Positions 1 to 7,955 of a DNA stretch of 11,455 bases are shown here, one piece after another. The notes under the pieces were generated by a model. The model worked only from the letters and a program-made list of their open reading frames with translations, made no database searches and was not told the origin of the DNA. This DNA comes from Betaproteobacteria bacterium (GTDB taxonomy: Bacteria > Pseudomonadota > Gammaproteobacteria > Burkholderiales > Burkholderiaceae_C). The position numbers and the translations under genes are program-made. Each line of letters begins with the position of its first letter. The stretch's first letter is position 1. The DNA is taken from positions 1 to 11,455 of the forward strand of contig VBCQ01000112.1 of assembly GCA_005882155.1 (NCBI GenBank). Reading direction: 5' to 3'.

Positions 1-1
1 C

Positions 2-1183
2 GACGCCGGCGCGCGCATCGCGCAGGCACGCGCGACCCGCGTCGCGGCGAGCGCCGCGCTGGTGCCGAGCGTGAACGCCGATGCGCGTGCCGTACGCGGC
101 CGGCAGGACTCCGTCACGCCGCTCGGCACGCTGGCCTCAGCCACCGCGCAGGCGTCGTGGGAGATCGACTTGTTCGGCGCCCGCCGCGCCGCGCGCGATG
201 CGGCGCAGGCACGAGTCGCGCTCGCGCAGGCCGCGTGGCACGAGGCTCGCGTGTCGCTCGCTGCCGAGGTCGCGACGAGCTACGTGGCCTTGCGCGCCTG
301 CGAAGCGCAAGTGCTGCAAAGCGAGACCGACGCGGCTTCGCGCGGCGAGACGGCGCGCCTGACCGCGCTGAGCGCCAAGGCCGGCTTCCAGTCGCCCGCC
401 AACGAAGCGCTGTCGCGCGCCAGTGCCGCGCAGGCGCGTGCCCAACTCACCGCGCAGCGCGCGCAATGCGACGTCGATATCAAGGCGCTCGTCGCGCTCA
501 GCGGCATCGCCGAGCCGGCGTTGCGAGCCCGGCTCGCATCGAAGAGCGCGACGCTGCCGCAACCGGCGCAAATCGCGGTCAGCGCGGTACCGGCCGAGGT
601 GCTGAGCCAGCGGCCCGACCTCGACAGCGCAGCACGCGAGGTGATCGCCGCCAGCGCCGATGTCGCCAATGCGCAGGCGCAACGGCTGCCGCGCGTGAGC
701 CTCGCCGGCGCTATCGGGCCGTCGTACTACGACACCGGGACCGCTCACGGCAGCGGCACGCTGTGGTCGATCGGCCCGATCGAGATCACGCTGCCGCTCT
801 TTGATGCCGGCACGCGCGCCGCCAACGTCGACGCGGCACGCGCGCGCTATGACGCCGCAGCTATGGCGTATCGGGGCAAAGTCCGCACGGCGCTGCGCGA
901 GGTCGAGGAGGCGCTGGTGCAATTGCAAAGCACCGCGGCGCGCAACGAAGACGCGCGCGTCGCCGCCGAAGGCTTCGAGGCGTCGTACCGCGCGACCGAA
1001 GCACGCTACCGCGGCGGGCTCGCCAGCCTGTTCGAGCTCGAAGACGCGCGCCGCAGCGCCGTGCAGGCACAGAGCAGCCTGATCGAGCTGCAGCGCGAAC
1101 GCGTCGCGGCTTGGATCGCGCTGTACCGCGCGCTCGGCGGTGGCTGGTCGGCAAGCGACGCCGCGCCGCTCGCATTGAATTGA
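2..1183 (+). CDS. RND efflux outer-membrane factor, NodT/TolC family (5' end missing)
   Basis: This is the outer-membrane channel of a tripartite RND efflux pump. The frame is open from base 2, and the residues before the GTG at 62 already fit the family (an amphipathic helix with the pattern ARIAQARATRVAAS), so that GTG is internal and the true start lies outside the window. The 393 visible codons carry the two repeated outer-membrane-efflux (OEP) halves. The hallmark of the NodT group, a QRPDLDSAAREV stretch followed by ANAQAQRLPRVSLAG, opens the second half. Long Ala/Arg/Glu-rich helices are typical of the periplasmic alpha-barrel. The signal peptide and any lipobox are missing from view. 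The stop is 25 nt before the adaptor gene, so the three genes form an operon. The family is clear; the substrate is not. Confidence 0.93.
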   Translation, partial: DAGARIAQARATRVAASAALVPSVNADARAVRGRQDSVTPLGTLASATAQASWEIDLFGARRAARDAAQARVALAQAAWHEARVSLAAEVATSYVALRACEAQVLQSETDAASRGETARLTALSAKAGFQSPANEALSRASAAQARAQLTAQRAQCDVDIKALVALSGIAEPALRARLASKSATLPQPAQIAVSAVPAEVLSQRPDLDSAAREVIAASADVANAQAQRLPRVSLAGAIGPSYYDTGTAHGSGTLWSIGPIEITLPLFDAGTRAANVDAARARYDAAAMAYRGKVRTALREVEEALVQLQSTAARNEDARVAAEGFEASYRATEARYRGGLASLFELEDARRSAVQAQSSLIELQRERVAAWIALYRALGGGWSASDAAPLALN

Positions 1184-1208
1184 ACCTCGAGACATTGAGC
1201 CACGCACC

Positions 1209-2351
1209 ATGAACATCTCGCGCCATCTCGTTGTGGTCCTCAGCGCAACGCTCGCCGTCGTCGCCGGCGTCGTGGTCCACGCGGCCGACGACAAGGCAGC
1301 AGCGTCGGCGGCGCCGAAGCCGGCGCTGACCGTCACCACGACGCAGCCGCAAACCGCGACCTGGCCGCTGAAGATCACCGCCAACGGCAACATCGCGGCG
1401 TGGCAGGAGGCGAGCATCGGCACCGAAGCGAACGGGCTGCGCCTGGCCGAAGTGCGTGTCGGTGTCGGCGACGTCGTCAAGCGCGGTCAGGTGCTCGCGA
1501 CCTTCGCGCCCGACATGATGCAGGCCGACCTCAACCAGACCCGCGCGAGCGTCGCCGAGGCCGAAGCGACGCTCGCCGAAGCCGCCGCCAACGCCCAGCG
1601 TGCGCGCGAGCTCGCGACGACCGGCGCGCTGAGTGCGCAGCAGATCAACCAGTACCTCACCGCAGAGCGCACCGCGCAGGCGCGGCTCGATGCGATGCGC
1701 GCTGCGGCCAAGATGCAGCAGCTGCGCTTGCAGCAGACCAAGGTGCTGGCGAGCGACGACGGCGTGATCTCGTCGCGCAGCGCGACGGTCGGCGCGGTGC
1801 TGCCGGCCGGCCAGGAGCTGTTCCGCTTGATTCGTCAAGGTCGCCTCGAATGGCGCGCCGAAGTGCCGGCCGCTGAGCTCGCGCGATTGAAGGTCGGGAT
1901 GAACGTCAGCGTCAGCGCTGCCGGAGCGCCGGCGATCGCCGGCAAGCTGCGGATGGTCGCGCCCACCGTCGACGACAAGACCCGCAACGGCCTCGTCTTC
2001 GTCGATCTGGCAGCGTCGCCGCTGGCGCGTGCCGGCATGTTCGCGCGCGGCGAGTTCGACGTCGGCAGCGGCCAAGCACTGACGCTGCCGCAAAGCGCCG
2101 TGCTGCTGCGCGACGGCTTCAACTATGTGCTCAAGGTCGGTCCCGATTCGAAGGTCAGCGAAGCCAAGGTCACGGTCGGCCGCCGCGTCGGCGAGAAGAT
2201 CGAGATCCTCGGCGGTATCGATCCCGCCGCGCGCGTCGTCGCGTCGGGCGGCGGCTTCCTCGCCGACGGCGACACGGTCCGCGTCGTCGACACCACAGCG
2301 AAGCCGGCGGTGAAGGCCGCGGCTGCCGCCGCGGTGAGCGCCACCAAGTGA
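1209..2351 (+). CDS. RND efflux periplasmic adaptor (membrane fusion protein, HlyD/AcrA-like)
   Basis: This 380-aa protein bridges the inner-membrane pump and the outer-membrane channel. Residues 1-25 form an Sec-type signal or anchor (hydrophobic run ending in VVVHA, then ADDK). There is no lipobox Cys, unlike AcrA. The first half of the biotinyl-lipoyl domain is near residues 60-100 (EVRVGVGDVVKRGQVLATF). An Ala/Glu/Arg-rich helical hairpin follows to about 175, and the second lipoyl half is at about 178-208 (DDGVISSRSATVGAVLPAG). Beta-barrel and membrane-proximal domains make up the rest. The C-terminus ends in a low-complexity Ala-rich tail (residues about 363-380). ATG 1209 is chosen because it begins the signal peptide, although no clear Shine-Dalgarno sequence precedes it. 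Gaps to both neighbours are 25 nt, which suggests co-transcription and perhaps translational coupling. Confidence 0.93.
   Translation: MNISRHLVVVLSATLAVVAGVVVHAADDKAAASAAPKPALTVTTTQPQTATWPLKITANGNIAAWQEASIGTEANGLRLAEVRVGVGDVVKRGQVLATFAPDMMQADLNQTRASVAEAEATLAEAAANAQRARELATTGALSAQQINQYLTAERTAQARLDAMRAAAKMQQLRLQQTKVLASDDGVISSRSATVGAVLPAGQELFRLIRQGRLEWRAEVPAAELARLKVGMNVSVSAAGAPAIAGKLRMVAPTVDDKTRNGLVFVDLAASPLARAGMFARGEFDVGSGQALTLPQSAVLLRDGFNYVLKVGPDSKVSEAKVTVGRRVGEKIEILGGIDPAARVVASGGGFLADGDTVRVVDTTAKPAVKAAAAAAVSATK
2316..2335 (+). other. GC-rich hairpin at the 3' end of the adaptor gene
   Basis: Two copies of CCGCGG (2317-2322 and 2329-2334) are separated by six bases, so the transcript can form a 6-bp all-GC stem, plus one G-T pair. 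It lies inside the Ala-tail codons, about 42 nt before the RND permease start. There is no T-tract, so it is not an intrinsic terminator. It could be a coding by-product of Ala codons. Confidence 0.25.
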
Positions 2352-2376
2352 TCAGGCTCGGCAGCGAAAGCACACG

Positions 2377-5300
2377 ATGAAGATCAACGTTTCCGCCTGG
2401 TGCATCCGCAATCCGATTCCGTCGGTGCTGCTGTTCATCATGCTCACGCTGGTGGGCCTGATGAGCTTCAAGTCGATGCGCATCCAGCAGTTCCCCGACA
2501 TCGACCTGCCCACCGTCATCGTCAGCGCAGCGCTGCCGGGCGCGTCGCCGGCGCAGCTCGAAACCGAGGTCGCGCGCAAGATCGAGAACTCGGTCGCCAA
2601 CCTGCAAGGCGTCAAGCACATCTACACGACGGTGCAGGACGGCAGTGCGACGATCACCGTCGAGTTCCGCCTCGAAAAGCCGACCCAGCAGGCGGTCGAC
2701 GACGTGCGCGACGCGGTGTCGCGCGTTCGCTCCGATCTGCCGGGCGATCTGCGCGACCCGGTCATCAGCAAGATGGAGCTCGCCGGCACGCCGATCCTCA
2801 CCTACACCGTCGCGTCGAACAAGATGGACGATGAAGCGCTGTCGTGGTTCGTCGACAACCAGGTGACGAGGGCGCTGCTCAGCGTCAAGGGCGTCGGCTC
2901 GGTATCGCGCGTCGGCGGCGTGACGCGCGAAGTACGCGTCGAGCTCGACCCGCTGCGGCTGCAGGCGCTCAACGCGACCGCGGCCGAGATCTCGCGCCAA
3001 TTGCGCCAGATCCAGCAGGAGGCGGCGGGCGGCCGCACCGATGTCGGCGGTGCCGAGCAGTCGGTGCGAACGATCGCGACGGTGCAGTCGGCCGACGAGC
3101 TCGCGGCGATGGAAATCGCGCTCAACGACGGGCGCCGCGTGCGGCTCGACCAGGTCGCGTCGGTGCGCGACACGGTCGCCGAACAGCGCTCGGCGGCGCT
3201 GCTCGACGGCCGGCCGGTGGTCGGCTTCGAGATCGTTCGCAGCCGCGGCGCCGGCGAAGTCGACGTCGCCGACGGCGTTCGCGCCGAATTGCAGCGGCTG
3301 CGCGCCAAGCACCCCGACATCACCGTCACCGAAGCATTCAACTTCGTCGACCCGGTGATCGACAACTACGAAGGCTCGATGATGCTGCTCTACGAGGGCG
3401 CGATCCTCGCCGTCATCGTCGTCTGGTTCTTCCTGCGCGACTGGCGCGCGACGCTGGTGTCGGCGACCGCGTTGCCGCTGTCGGTGATTCCGGCCTTCGC
3501 CGCGATGCAGTGGCTCGGCTTCACGGTCAACGTCGTCACCCTGCTGTCGCTGTCGCTGGTGGTCGGGATCCTCGTCGACGACGCGATCGTCGAGATCGAG
3601 AACATCATGCGGCACCTGCGAATGGGCAAGTCGCCGTACCAGGCGGCGCTGGAAGCGGCCGACGAGATCGGACTCGCGGTCATCGCGACGAGCTTCACCT
3701 TGATCGCGGTGTTCCTGCCGACCGCCTTCATGGCCGGCGTGCCGGGCAAGTTCTTCGTCCAGTTCGGCTGGACCGCGGCGATCGCCGTCTTCTTCTCGCT
3801 CGTCGTCGCGCGGATGCTGACGCCGATGATGGCCGCTTACGTGCTCCATCCGCAGAAAACGCGACCGGAGCCGGGCTGGATGAGCATGTACATGCGCTGG
3901 GCACAGTACGCGCTGAAGCACCGCATCAAGGTGACGCTCGCCGTCATCGGCTTCACCGCGGCGTCGTTCTTCCTCGTCGGGTTCCTGCCGACCGGCTTCA
4001 TCCCACCCGACGATCTGTCGCAGACGCAGGTCAGCGTCACGCTGCCGCCGGGGAGCACGCTCAAGCAGACTTATGCCGCGGCCGAGCAGGCGCGCGAAAT
4101 CGTCGCGAGCAACCCGCATGTCAAGCTCGTCTACACCGCGATCGGCGGCGGCGCGACCGGCTCCGATCCGTTCATGGTCAGCGGCGCATCCGAGGTCCGC
4201 AAGGCGACGCTGACGATCAACATGACGCCGCGCGGCCAGCGCCATGGCGTGAAGAAACAGGCGGTCGAGGCGCAGCTGCGCGACGCGCTCGCTGCGGTGC
4301 CCGGAGCGCGCGTCAAGGTCGGCTTCGGCGGCTCATCGGAGAAGTTCCTGCTCGTGCTCGCCGGCGAAGACGGCCGCGTGCTGGCCGAGCACGCCAAGTT
4401 GGTCGAGAAAGACTTGCGGACGATCCCCGGCATCGGCGCCGTCACGTCGACGCTGAGCCTGGTGCGCCCCGAGGTCATCGTGCGGCCCGATTTCGCGCGC
4501 GCGGCCGACTTGGGCGTCACGTCGGCGGCGATCGCCGACACCTTGCGCATCGCGCTGTCGGGCGACTACGACCAGGCGCTCGCCAAGATGAACCTGTCGC
4601 AGCGCCAGGTGCCGGTTGTCGTCAAGCTGAAGGCCGACGCGCGCACCGACCTCGAGCTGATCTCGCGCCTCACGGTGCCGGGGGCGCGCGGGCCGGTGCA
4701 GCTCGGCAACGTCGCGAACTTCGCGATCGACAGCGGCCCGGCGCAGATCGACCGCTACGACCGGCTGCGCAACATCAACTTCGAGGTCGAGCTGAACGGC
4801 CAGCCGCTCGGCGAAGTCGAAAAGCGAGCGCTCGCCACGCCGAGCCTCGCCAATCTGCCGCCCGGCGTGATCCAGCGCAGCGTCGGCGACGCCGAAGCGA
4901 TGGGCGAGCTGTTCGAGAGCTTCGGCCTCGCGATGCTGACCGGTGTGGCCTGCATCTACATCGTGCTGGTGCTGCTGTTCCACGACTTCGTCCAGCCGGT
5001 GACGATCCTCGCCGCGCTGCTGCTGTCGATTCCGGGCGCATTCCTCGCTCTCTTCATCACCCGCACCGCCGTGTCGATGCCGTCGATGATCGGACTGATC
5101 ATGCTGATGGGCATCGCGACGAAGAACTCGATCCTGCTCGTCGAATACGCCATCATGGCGCGACGCGACCGCGGCATGAGCCGGCTCGACGCGCTGCTCG
5201 ACGCCTGTCACAAGCGCGCGCGGCCGATCGTCATGACGACGATCGCGATGGCCGCCGGCATGACGCCGATCGCAATCGGCCTCGGCACCGACCCGAGCTT

Positions 5301-5490
5301 TCGTGCGCCGATGGCCATCGTCGTGATCGGCGGGCTGATCACCTCGACCTTCCTGAGCCTGCTGGTGATCCCGGTGCTGTTCACCTTCGTCGACGATGTC
5401 GTGCAATGGCTGCGCTCGAAGATCAGGCGGCCGCAGCCTGCGGCGGCGGGGTCGGGCGCGGTGCAGCGCGGTGCGGCCGATCCGCGGTGA
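2377..5490 (+). CDS. RND efflux permease, HAE1 family (AcrB-like)
   Basis: This is the inner-membrane proton/drug antiporter of the pump. Its 1037 aa is the normal length for the hydrophobe/amphiphile efflux (HAE1) family. TM1 is at about residues 13-31 and is followed by a large periplasmic loop containing the family pattern QFPDIDLPTVIVSAALPGAS. TM2-TM6 span about 333-485. The second half repeats the layout, with TM7 near 519-538, a second periplasmic loop, and TM8-TM12 at about 848-1015. The proton-relay residues are intact: Asp401-Asp402 in the TM4 motif GILVDDAIVEIENI and Lys916 in the TM10 motif GIATKNSILLVEYA. These correspond to AcrB D407/D408 and K940, and they argue against the heavy-metal (CzcA) group. 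The start begins the usual amphipathic N-terminal helix (MKINVSAWCIRNP). Only a weak GCGAAAG ribosome-site-like stretch precedes it. Substrate range is unknown. Confidence 0.96.
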   Translation: MKINVSAWCIRNPIPSVLLFIMLTLVGLMSFKSMRIQQFPDIDLPTVIVSAALPGASPAQLETEVARKIENSVANLQGVKHIYTTVQDGSATITVEFRLEKPTQQAVDDVRDAVSRVRSDLPGDLRDPVISKMELAGTPILTYTVASNKMDDEALSWFVDNQVTRALLSVKGVGSVSRVGGVTREVRVELDPLRLQALNATAAEISRQLRQIQQEAAGGRTDVGGAEQSVRTIATVQSADELAAMEIALNDGRRVRLDQVASVRDTVAEQRSAALLDGRPVVGFEIVRSRGAGEVDVADGVRAELQRLRAKHPDITVTEAFNFVDPVIDNYEGSMMLLYEGAILAVIVVWFFLRDWRATLVSATALPLSVIPAFAAMQWLGFTVNVVTLLSLSLVVGILVDDAIVEIENIMRHLRMGKSPYQAALEAADEIGLAVIATSFTLIAVFLPTAFMAGVPGKFFVQFGWTAAIAVFFSLVVARMLTPMMAAYVLHPQKTRPEPGWMSMYMRWAQYALKHRIKVTLAVIGFTAASFFLVGFLPTGFIPPDDLSQTQVSVTLPPGSTLKQTYAAAEQAREIVASNPHVKLVYTAIGGGATGSDPFMVSGASEVRKATLTINMTPRGQRHGVKKQAVEAQLRDALAAVPGARVKVGFGGSSEKFLLVLAGEDGRVLAEHAKLVEKDLRTIPGIGAVTSTLSLVRPEVIVRPDFARAADLGVTSAAIADTLRIALSGDYDQALAKMNLSQRQVPVVVKLKADARTDLELISRLTVPGARGPVQLGNVANFAIDSGPAQIDRYDRLRNINFEVELNGQPLGEVEKRALATPSLANLPPGVIQRSVGDAEAMGELFESFGLAMLTGVACIYIVLVLLFHDFVQPVTILAALLLSIPGAFLALFITRTAVSMPSMIGLIMLMGIATKNSILLVEYAIMARRDRGMSRLDALLDACHKRARPIVMTTIAMAAGMTPIAIGLGTDPSFRAPMAIVVIGGLITSTFLSLLVIPVLFTFVDDVVQWLRSKIRRPQPAAAGSGAVQRGAADPR

Positions 5491-5624
5491 TCCTTCGTTG
5501 TGACTGACGGTGAACCGGCGCCTCGCCGCGCTGTTCATCGCGCCCATCCTCGCCTATGTTGAAAGCATGCTCGACGTCGCGCCCGCGCCGCTCGAGCGTC
5601 AACTCGATCAGCCGATGCGGCTGG

Positions 5625-5630
5625 AAAGGA
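5625..5630 (+). promoter_or_regulatory. Ribosome binding site fixing the start of the VOC gene
   Basis: AAAGGA lies 8 nt before ATG 5639. The frame stays open upstream to a GTG at 5510, but that extension has no such site and does not resemble the family, so the ATG is the likely start. Confidence 0.7.
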
Positions 5631-5638
5631 TTTGCACC

Positions 5639-6403
5639 ATGGCTTCTTACTTGCCCGGAAAGTTCGTCTGGTTCGAACATGTCTCGCATGACCTCCCCAA
5701 GGCACGCGCCTTCTACGAGCCGCTGTTCGGCTGGCACGTCGAGCGCATGCCGATGGGCGCGCAAAGCTACGACATGATCCTGAACGGCAACACCGGCATC
5801 GGCGGATTGCGCAGCGCGCCCACCGGCGCTACGAGCCACTGGGCGTCGTACGTGTCGGTACTCGATGTCGACGCGAGCTACGCCGCCGCGCTCGCGGCCG
5901 GCGCGAAGGGCCTGTCGGCGCCGCTGGACCACGGCCCGGTCGGCCGCGGCGCGACGATCGCCGACCCGACCGGCGCGCCGCTGTCGCTGTGGAAAGGCAC
6001 CGACGGCGACCCGCCCGATGTCGACGACACGCCGACGAGCGGCTGGATCTGGAACGAGCTGTGGACGCCCGACGTGAAGAAGGCGCTGGCCTTCTACGAG
6101 CGGCTCCTCGGCTACAGCCGCGACAGCATGGACATGGGCGAGCAAGGCACCTATTACCTGCTGAAGACCGGCGACAAGTCGCGCGGCGGCGTGATCCAGT
6201 CGAGCGACCCGAGCGCGTCGCCGATGTGGCTGCCCTATGTGAAAGTGGCCGACTGCGACGTCAGCGCCGGCAAGGCGAAGAAGCTCGGCGGCCAGACGCT
6301 GGTGCCGCCGACCGACATCCCGACGATCGGCCGCTTCGCGATCCTGCTCGACACCGTCGGCGCGGCGGTCGCGATCATCAAGCCGGAGCCGATGAGCAGC
6401 TGA
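5639..6403 (+). CDS. VOC superfamily protein with two glyoxalase-like domains (COG3324/CFP30B-like)
   Basis: This 254-aa soluble protein is built from two tandem vicinal-oxygen-chelate domains, at about residues 8-122 and 136-250. The duplication shows directly: WFEHVSHDLPKARAFYEPLFGW in the first half aligns with WNELWTPDVKKALAFYERLLGY in the second. Each half ends in a strand carrying a D-x-x-GA pattern (DPTGAPLSLWK; DTVGAAVAIIKP). This layout matches the CFP30B/COG3324 group. VOC enzymes include glyoxalases, dioxygenases and resistance proteins, and many members of this group have no assigned reaction. E13 and H14 (first half) and E140 (second half) sit where metal ligands often occur, but I cannot show that metal is bound. 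No signal peptide is visible. The gene lies 148 nt after the efflux permease on the same strand, so it may have its own promoter. A link to the pump is unproven. Confidence 0.9.
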   Translation: MASYLPGKFVWFEHVSHDLPKARAFYEPLFGWHVERMPMGAQSYDMILNGNTGIGGLRSAPTGATSHWASYVSVLDVDASYAAALAAGAKGLSAPLDHGPVGRGATIADPTGAPLSLWKGTDGDPPDVDDTPTSGWIWNELWTPDVKKALAFYERLLGYSRDSMDMGEQGTYYLLKTGDKSRGGVIQSSDPSASPMWLPYVKVADCDVSAGKAKKLGGQTLVPPTDIPTIGRFAILLDTVGAAVAIIKPEPMSS

Positions 6404-6414
6404 ACCGTCGCGTG

Positions 6415-6981
6415 TCAGCCCGCGCTGTAAGCGCTACAACGCGGGCATGATTTGCACGCCGCTGTGCGGCGCGCGTCGCTCAAGGCGGCGGCGAGCTGCC
6501 GGGCTGCGGCCCGTTCGGCTGCGAGGCGGTCTTCGAGTTCGCTGATGTGCGCCGCGAGCGTGTTCCCGGTGGCTTGCATCGTCTCGCGCATGCGCTGCTC
6601 GAGCTGCTCCATGCGAGCGAGCAAGCCCATCCGCAGCTCGGTCGACGCGCGCGTGGCCGACAGCAATTCGCCGTTGATGAAGCCGCGCAACTCGGTGTAG
6701 CGCGACGCTTCGGCCTTCTCGGCCAGGTCGCGCTGGGCCTGCAGGTCCCGGGCCTGGCGCCGCGCATCGAACAGCGCTGCGCCCTGCACGTAGATCACGA
6801 CCGCGAGGCACATCGCCGCCATCACGACGACGATGCCGAGCATCACCATCCCGACCGGCGCCTCGACCGTGCGGAAGCCGAGCGACAGTGTCGACGGCGT
6901 GTTGAACGCCTCCCAGTTCAGCAGCGCGAAAAAGCCGGTGAGGACCAACAGCACGAACAGGAACAAGGTGCGAAAGCGCAT
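6415..6981 (-). CDS. LapA-domain (DUF1049) membrane protein with long coiled coil and CxxCxxC tail
   Basis: This 188-aa protein starts at the ATG reading back from 6981, which has a good Shine-Dalgarno site. The N-terminus matches the LapA/DUF1049 fold: TM1 at about residues 4-21, a short periplasmic link containing LNWEAFNTPSTLSLGF, and TM2 at about 43-66. A long, charged, heptad-like helix follows (about 72-172, rich in Glu, Arg, Ala and Leu), probably cytoplasmic. In E. coli, LapA acts with LapB in regulating lipopolysaccharide synthesis. This protein is about twice that length and has no lapB neighbour, so the same role should not be assumed. The C-terminus carries Cys176, Cys179 and Cys182 in a CxxCxxC arrangement, and a hairpin overlaps its last codons. 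It is downstream of the ChaN gene by 71 nt and converges on the VOC gene, with 11 nt between their stops. Confidence 0.82.
   Translation of the reverse strand: MRFRTLFLFVLLVLTGFFALLNWEAFNTPSTLSLGFRTVEAPVGMVMLGIVVVMAAMCLAVVIYVQGAALFDARRQARDLQAQRDLAEKAEASRYTELRGFINGELLSATRASTELRMGLLARMEQLEQRMRETMQATGNTLAAHISELEDRLAAERAAARQLAAALSDARRTAACKSCPRCSAYSAG
6418..6446. terminator. Strong hairpin between convergent VOC and LapA-like genes
   Basis: The arms GCCCGCG (6418-6424) and CGCGGGC (6440-6446) pair. After one C-A mismatch, TGTA (6426-6429) pairs with TACA (6435-6438) around the 5-nt loop AGCGC. It begins 14 nt after the VOC stop and covers the last nine sense codons of the LapA-like gene. No T-tract follows on either strand, so it may be a bidirectional 3'-end stabiliser or attenuator and not a classic intrinsic terminator. 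Confidence 0.5.
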
Positions 6982-6987
6982 GGTGTT

Positions 6988-6994
6988 TCTCCTT
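6988..6994 (-). promoter_or_regulatory. Ribosome binding site of the LapA-like gene
   Basis: On the minus strand AAGGAGA stands 6 nt before the ATG at 6981. It decides the start: the frame continues open upstream, but the residues there are not family-like and would overlap the ChaN gene. Confidence 0.85.
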
Positions 6995-6997
6995 CGC

Positions 6998-7015
6998 AAA
7001 AACGAGCGGCCCGCT
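6998..7015 (-). terminator. Weak terminator-like hairpin with T5 between chaN and the LapA-like gene
   Basis: Read on the minus strand, the palindrome AGCGGGCCGCT (7015-7005) is followed by CG and TTTTT (7002-6998). At most 5 bp can pair, and fewer once a realistic loop is allowed. It could partly separate the two genes, but the stem is short. Confidence 0.22.
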
Positions 7016-7052
7016 TCGATTCGACGAGCAAGCGGCGCGCCCGGGGGGCGGC

Positions 7053-7916
7053 TCAGCCCTTGGGTTTGGGCGCGACCACGTCGTCGCAAAGATCGCGCTC
7101 GCGCGGGGTGGCCGCGGTGACCACCGTCGCGTCGAAGCTCTGCGCGAGCGAGGGCGCGTCGCCCGCTTCGATGAAGCCGACCGCCCACGCTCTGGCCAGC
7201 GCCGGCGGCGGCAGCCAGCGCGGCACGCCGAGGTCGCGCCGTACATGGCCGTTGCCGGCGAGCAGCACGACGCCGTTGGCCGCATGGCGCGTGAGCGTCT
7301 GCGCCATCAGCGCGTCGCGGGCGAGCTGCGCACGCACCATCCCCGGCAGCAGTGCGACCGGCAGGCGAGCGCAGTGGCCGGCGTCGATCTCGCGTTCTTG
7401 CGCGGATTGCAGGTCGGCCGGCGGCGGCGCGGCCAGGCCGAGCGCGCGCGTGCGCTCGCCGCCGAGCACCGCGGCGTAGTCGTTGCGCACCAATCGGTTC
7501 GCGTCGGCGTTGGGCAGGTTGGCGGCGATCAACGGCAGCTCGTAGGCGAGCGCGAGTGCGACGACCGGCCGGTACAGCGCCCAGTCCCAGCCGCTGCGCG
7601 GCGCTGTCGCCGCCTCGATGAGATGTTGCGCGTCGCGCGGCCGCTCGCGGCGTGCCCGATCGATGTCGGCCTGGCGATCGATGTCGAATTGCTCCATCGC
7701 GATCGCCGGGCGCCAGCCCGCGGACAGCGCGCGGCGCAGCACCGCAAGCCGCAAGCGGTGCTGCTCGGCGTTGTCGTGTACTTCGCCGAGCAGCACGACG
7801 GCGTCACCGCGCAAACGACTCTCCCATTGGGCCGCCGGCTCGGGGGTCGCGCAGGCGGTGAGCATCAGGGCAGCGAGCCACGCCGCTGCGCGAGCATCGA
7901 CATGCGAGGCCATCAT
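7053..7916 (-). CDS. chaN: ChaN-family (Cofac_haem_bdg) outer-membrane lipoprotein
   Basis: This 287-aa protein belongs to the ChaN/Tiki-like haem-binding family; the Campylobacter ChaN binds haem and is linked to iron uptake. The N-terminus is a lipoprotein signal: Arg9, a hydrophobic stretch AAAWLAALM, then the lipobox L19-T-A-C22. Residue +2 is Ala, not Asp, which favours sorting to the outer membrane. The core motif LLGEVHDNAEQH (Gly44, Glu45, His47, His53) and the C-terminal motif GNGHVRRDLGVP (221-232, His224) are both present, with an EQFDID segment between them. Tandem ATGs at 7916 and 7913 are equally plausible; the second has slightly better spacing from a weak GGGG. The frame stays open to 8018, but starting there would put the lipobox too deep and would bury the promoter-like element at 7956-7970. 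No TonB receptor or Fur gene lies nearby, so an iron role is inferred from family alone. Confidence 0.85.
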   Translation of the reverse strand: MMASHVDARAAAWLAALMLTACATPEPAAQWESRLRGDAVVLLGEVHDNAEQHRLRLAVLRRALSAGWRPAIAMEQFDIDRQADIDRARRERPRDAQHLIEAATAPRSGWDWALYRPVVALALAYELPLIAANLPNADANRLVRNDYAAVLGGERTRALGLAAPPPADLQSAQEREIDAGHCARLPVALLPGMVRAQLARDALMAQTLTRHAANGVVLLAGNGHVRRDLGVPRWLPPPALARAWAVGFIEAGDAPSLAQSFDATVVTAATPRERDLCDDVVAPKPKG

Positions 7917-7955
7917 GCCCCGCACGATAGCCGGTCCGAGGTCGACGAGAAGAGC

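Noticed and set aside
2170..4245. Long open frame (about 691 codons) on the minus strand, antisense to the adaptor and pump
   Set aside because: Its composition is Arg/Asp/His-rich with no fold-like pattern, as expected from antisense of GC-biased codons.
2844..5507. Long second open frame (about 887 codons) on the + strand over the RND permease gene
   Set aside because: It is an Arg/Ala/Gly-rich shadow of a GC-rich gene; the other frame gives an intact, textbook RND protein.
4333..5547. Minus-strand open frame of about 404 codons antisense to the permease 3' half
   Set aside because: It is low-complexity Arg/Asp/His sequence antisense to conserved transmembrane codons, with no ribosome site of note.
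5532..5560. TGTTCA-N17-TATGTT as a promoter for the VOC gene
   Set aside because: It matches only 3 of 6 at -35 and 4 of 6 at -10, which is too weak to call.
5510..5638. N-terminal extension of the VOC protein from GTG 5510
   Set aside because: The extra residues do not resemble the family, and a good ribosome site lies before ATG 5639.
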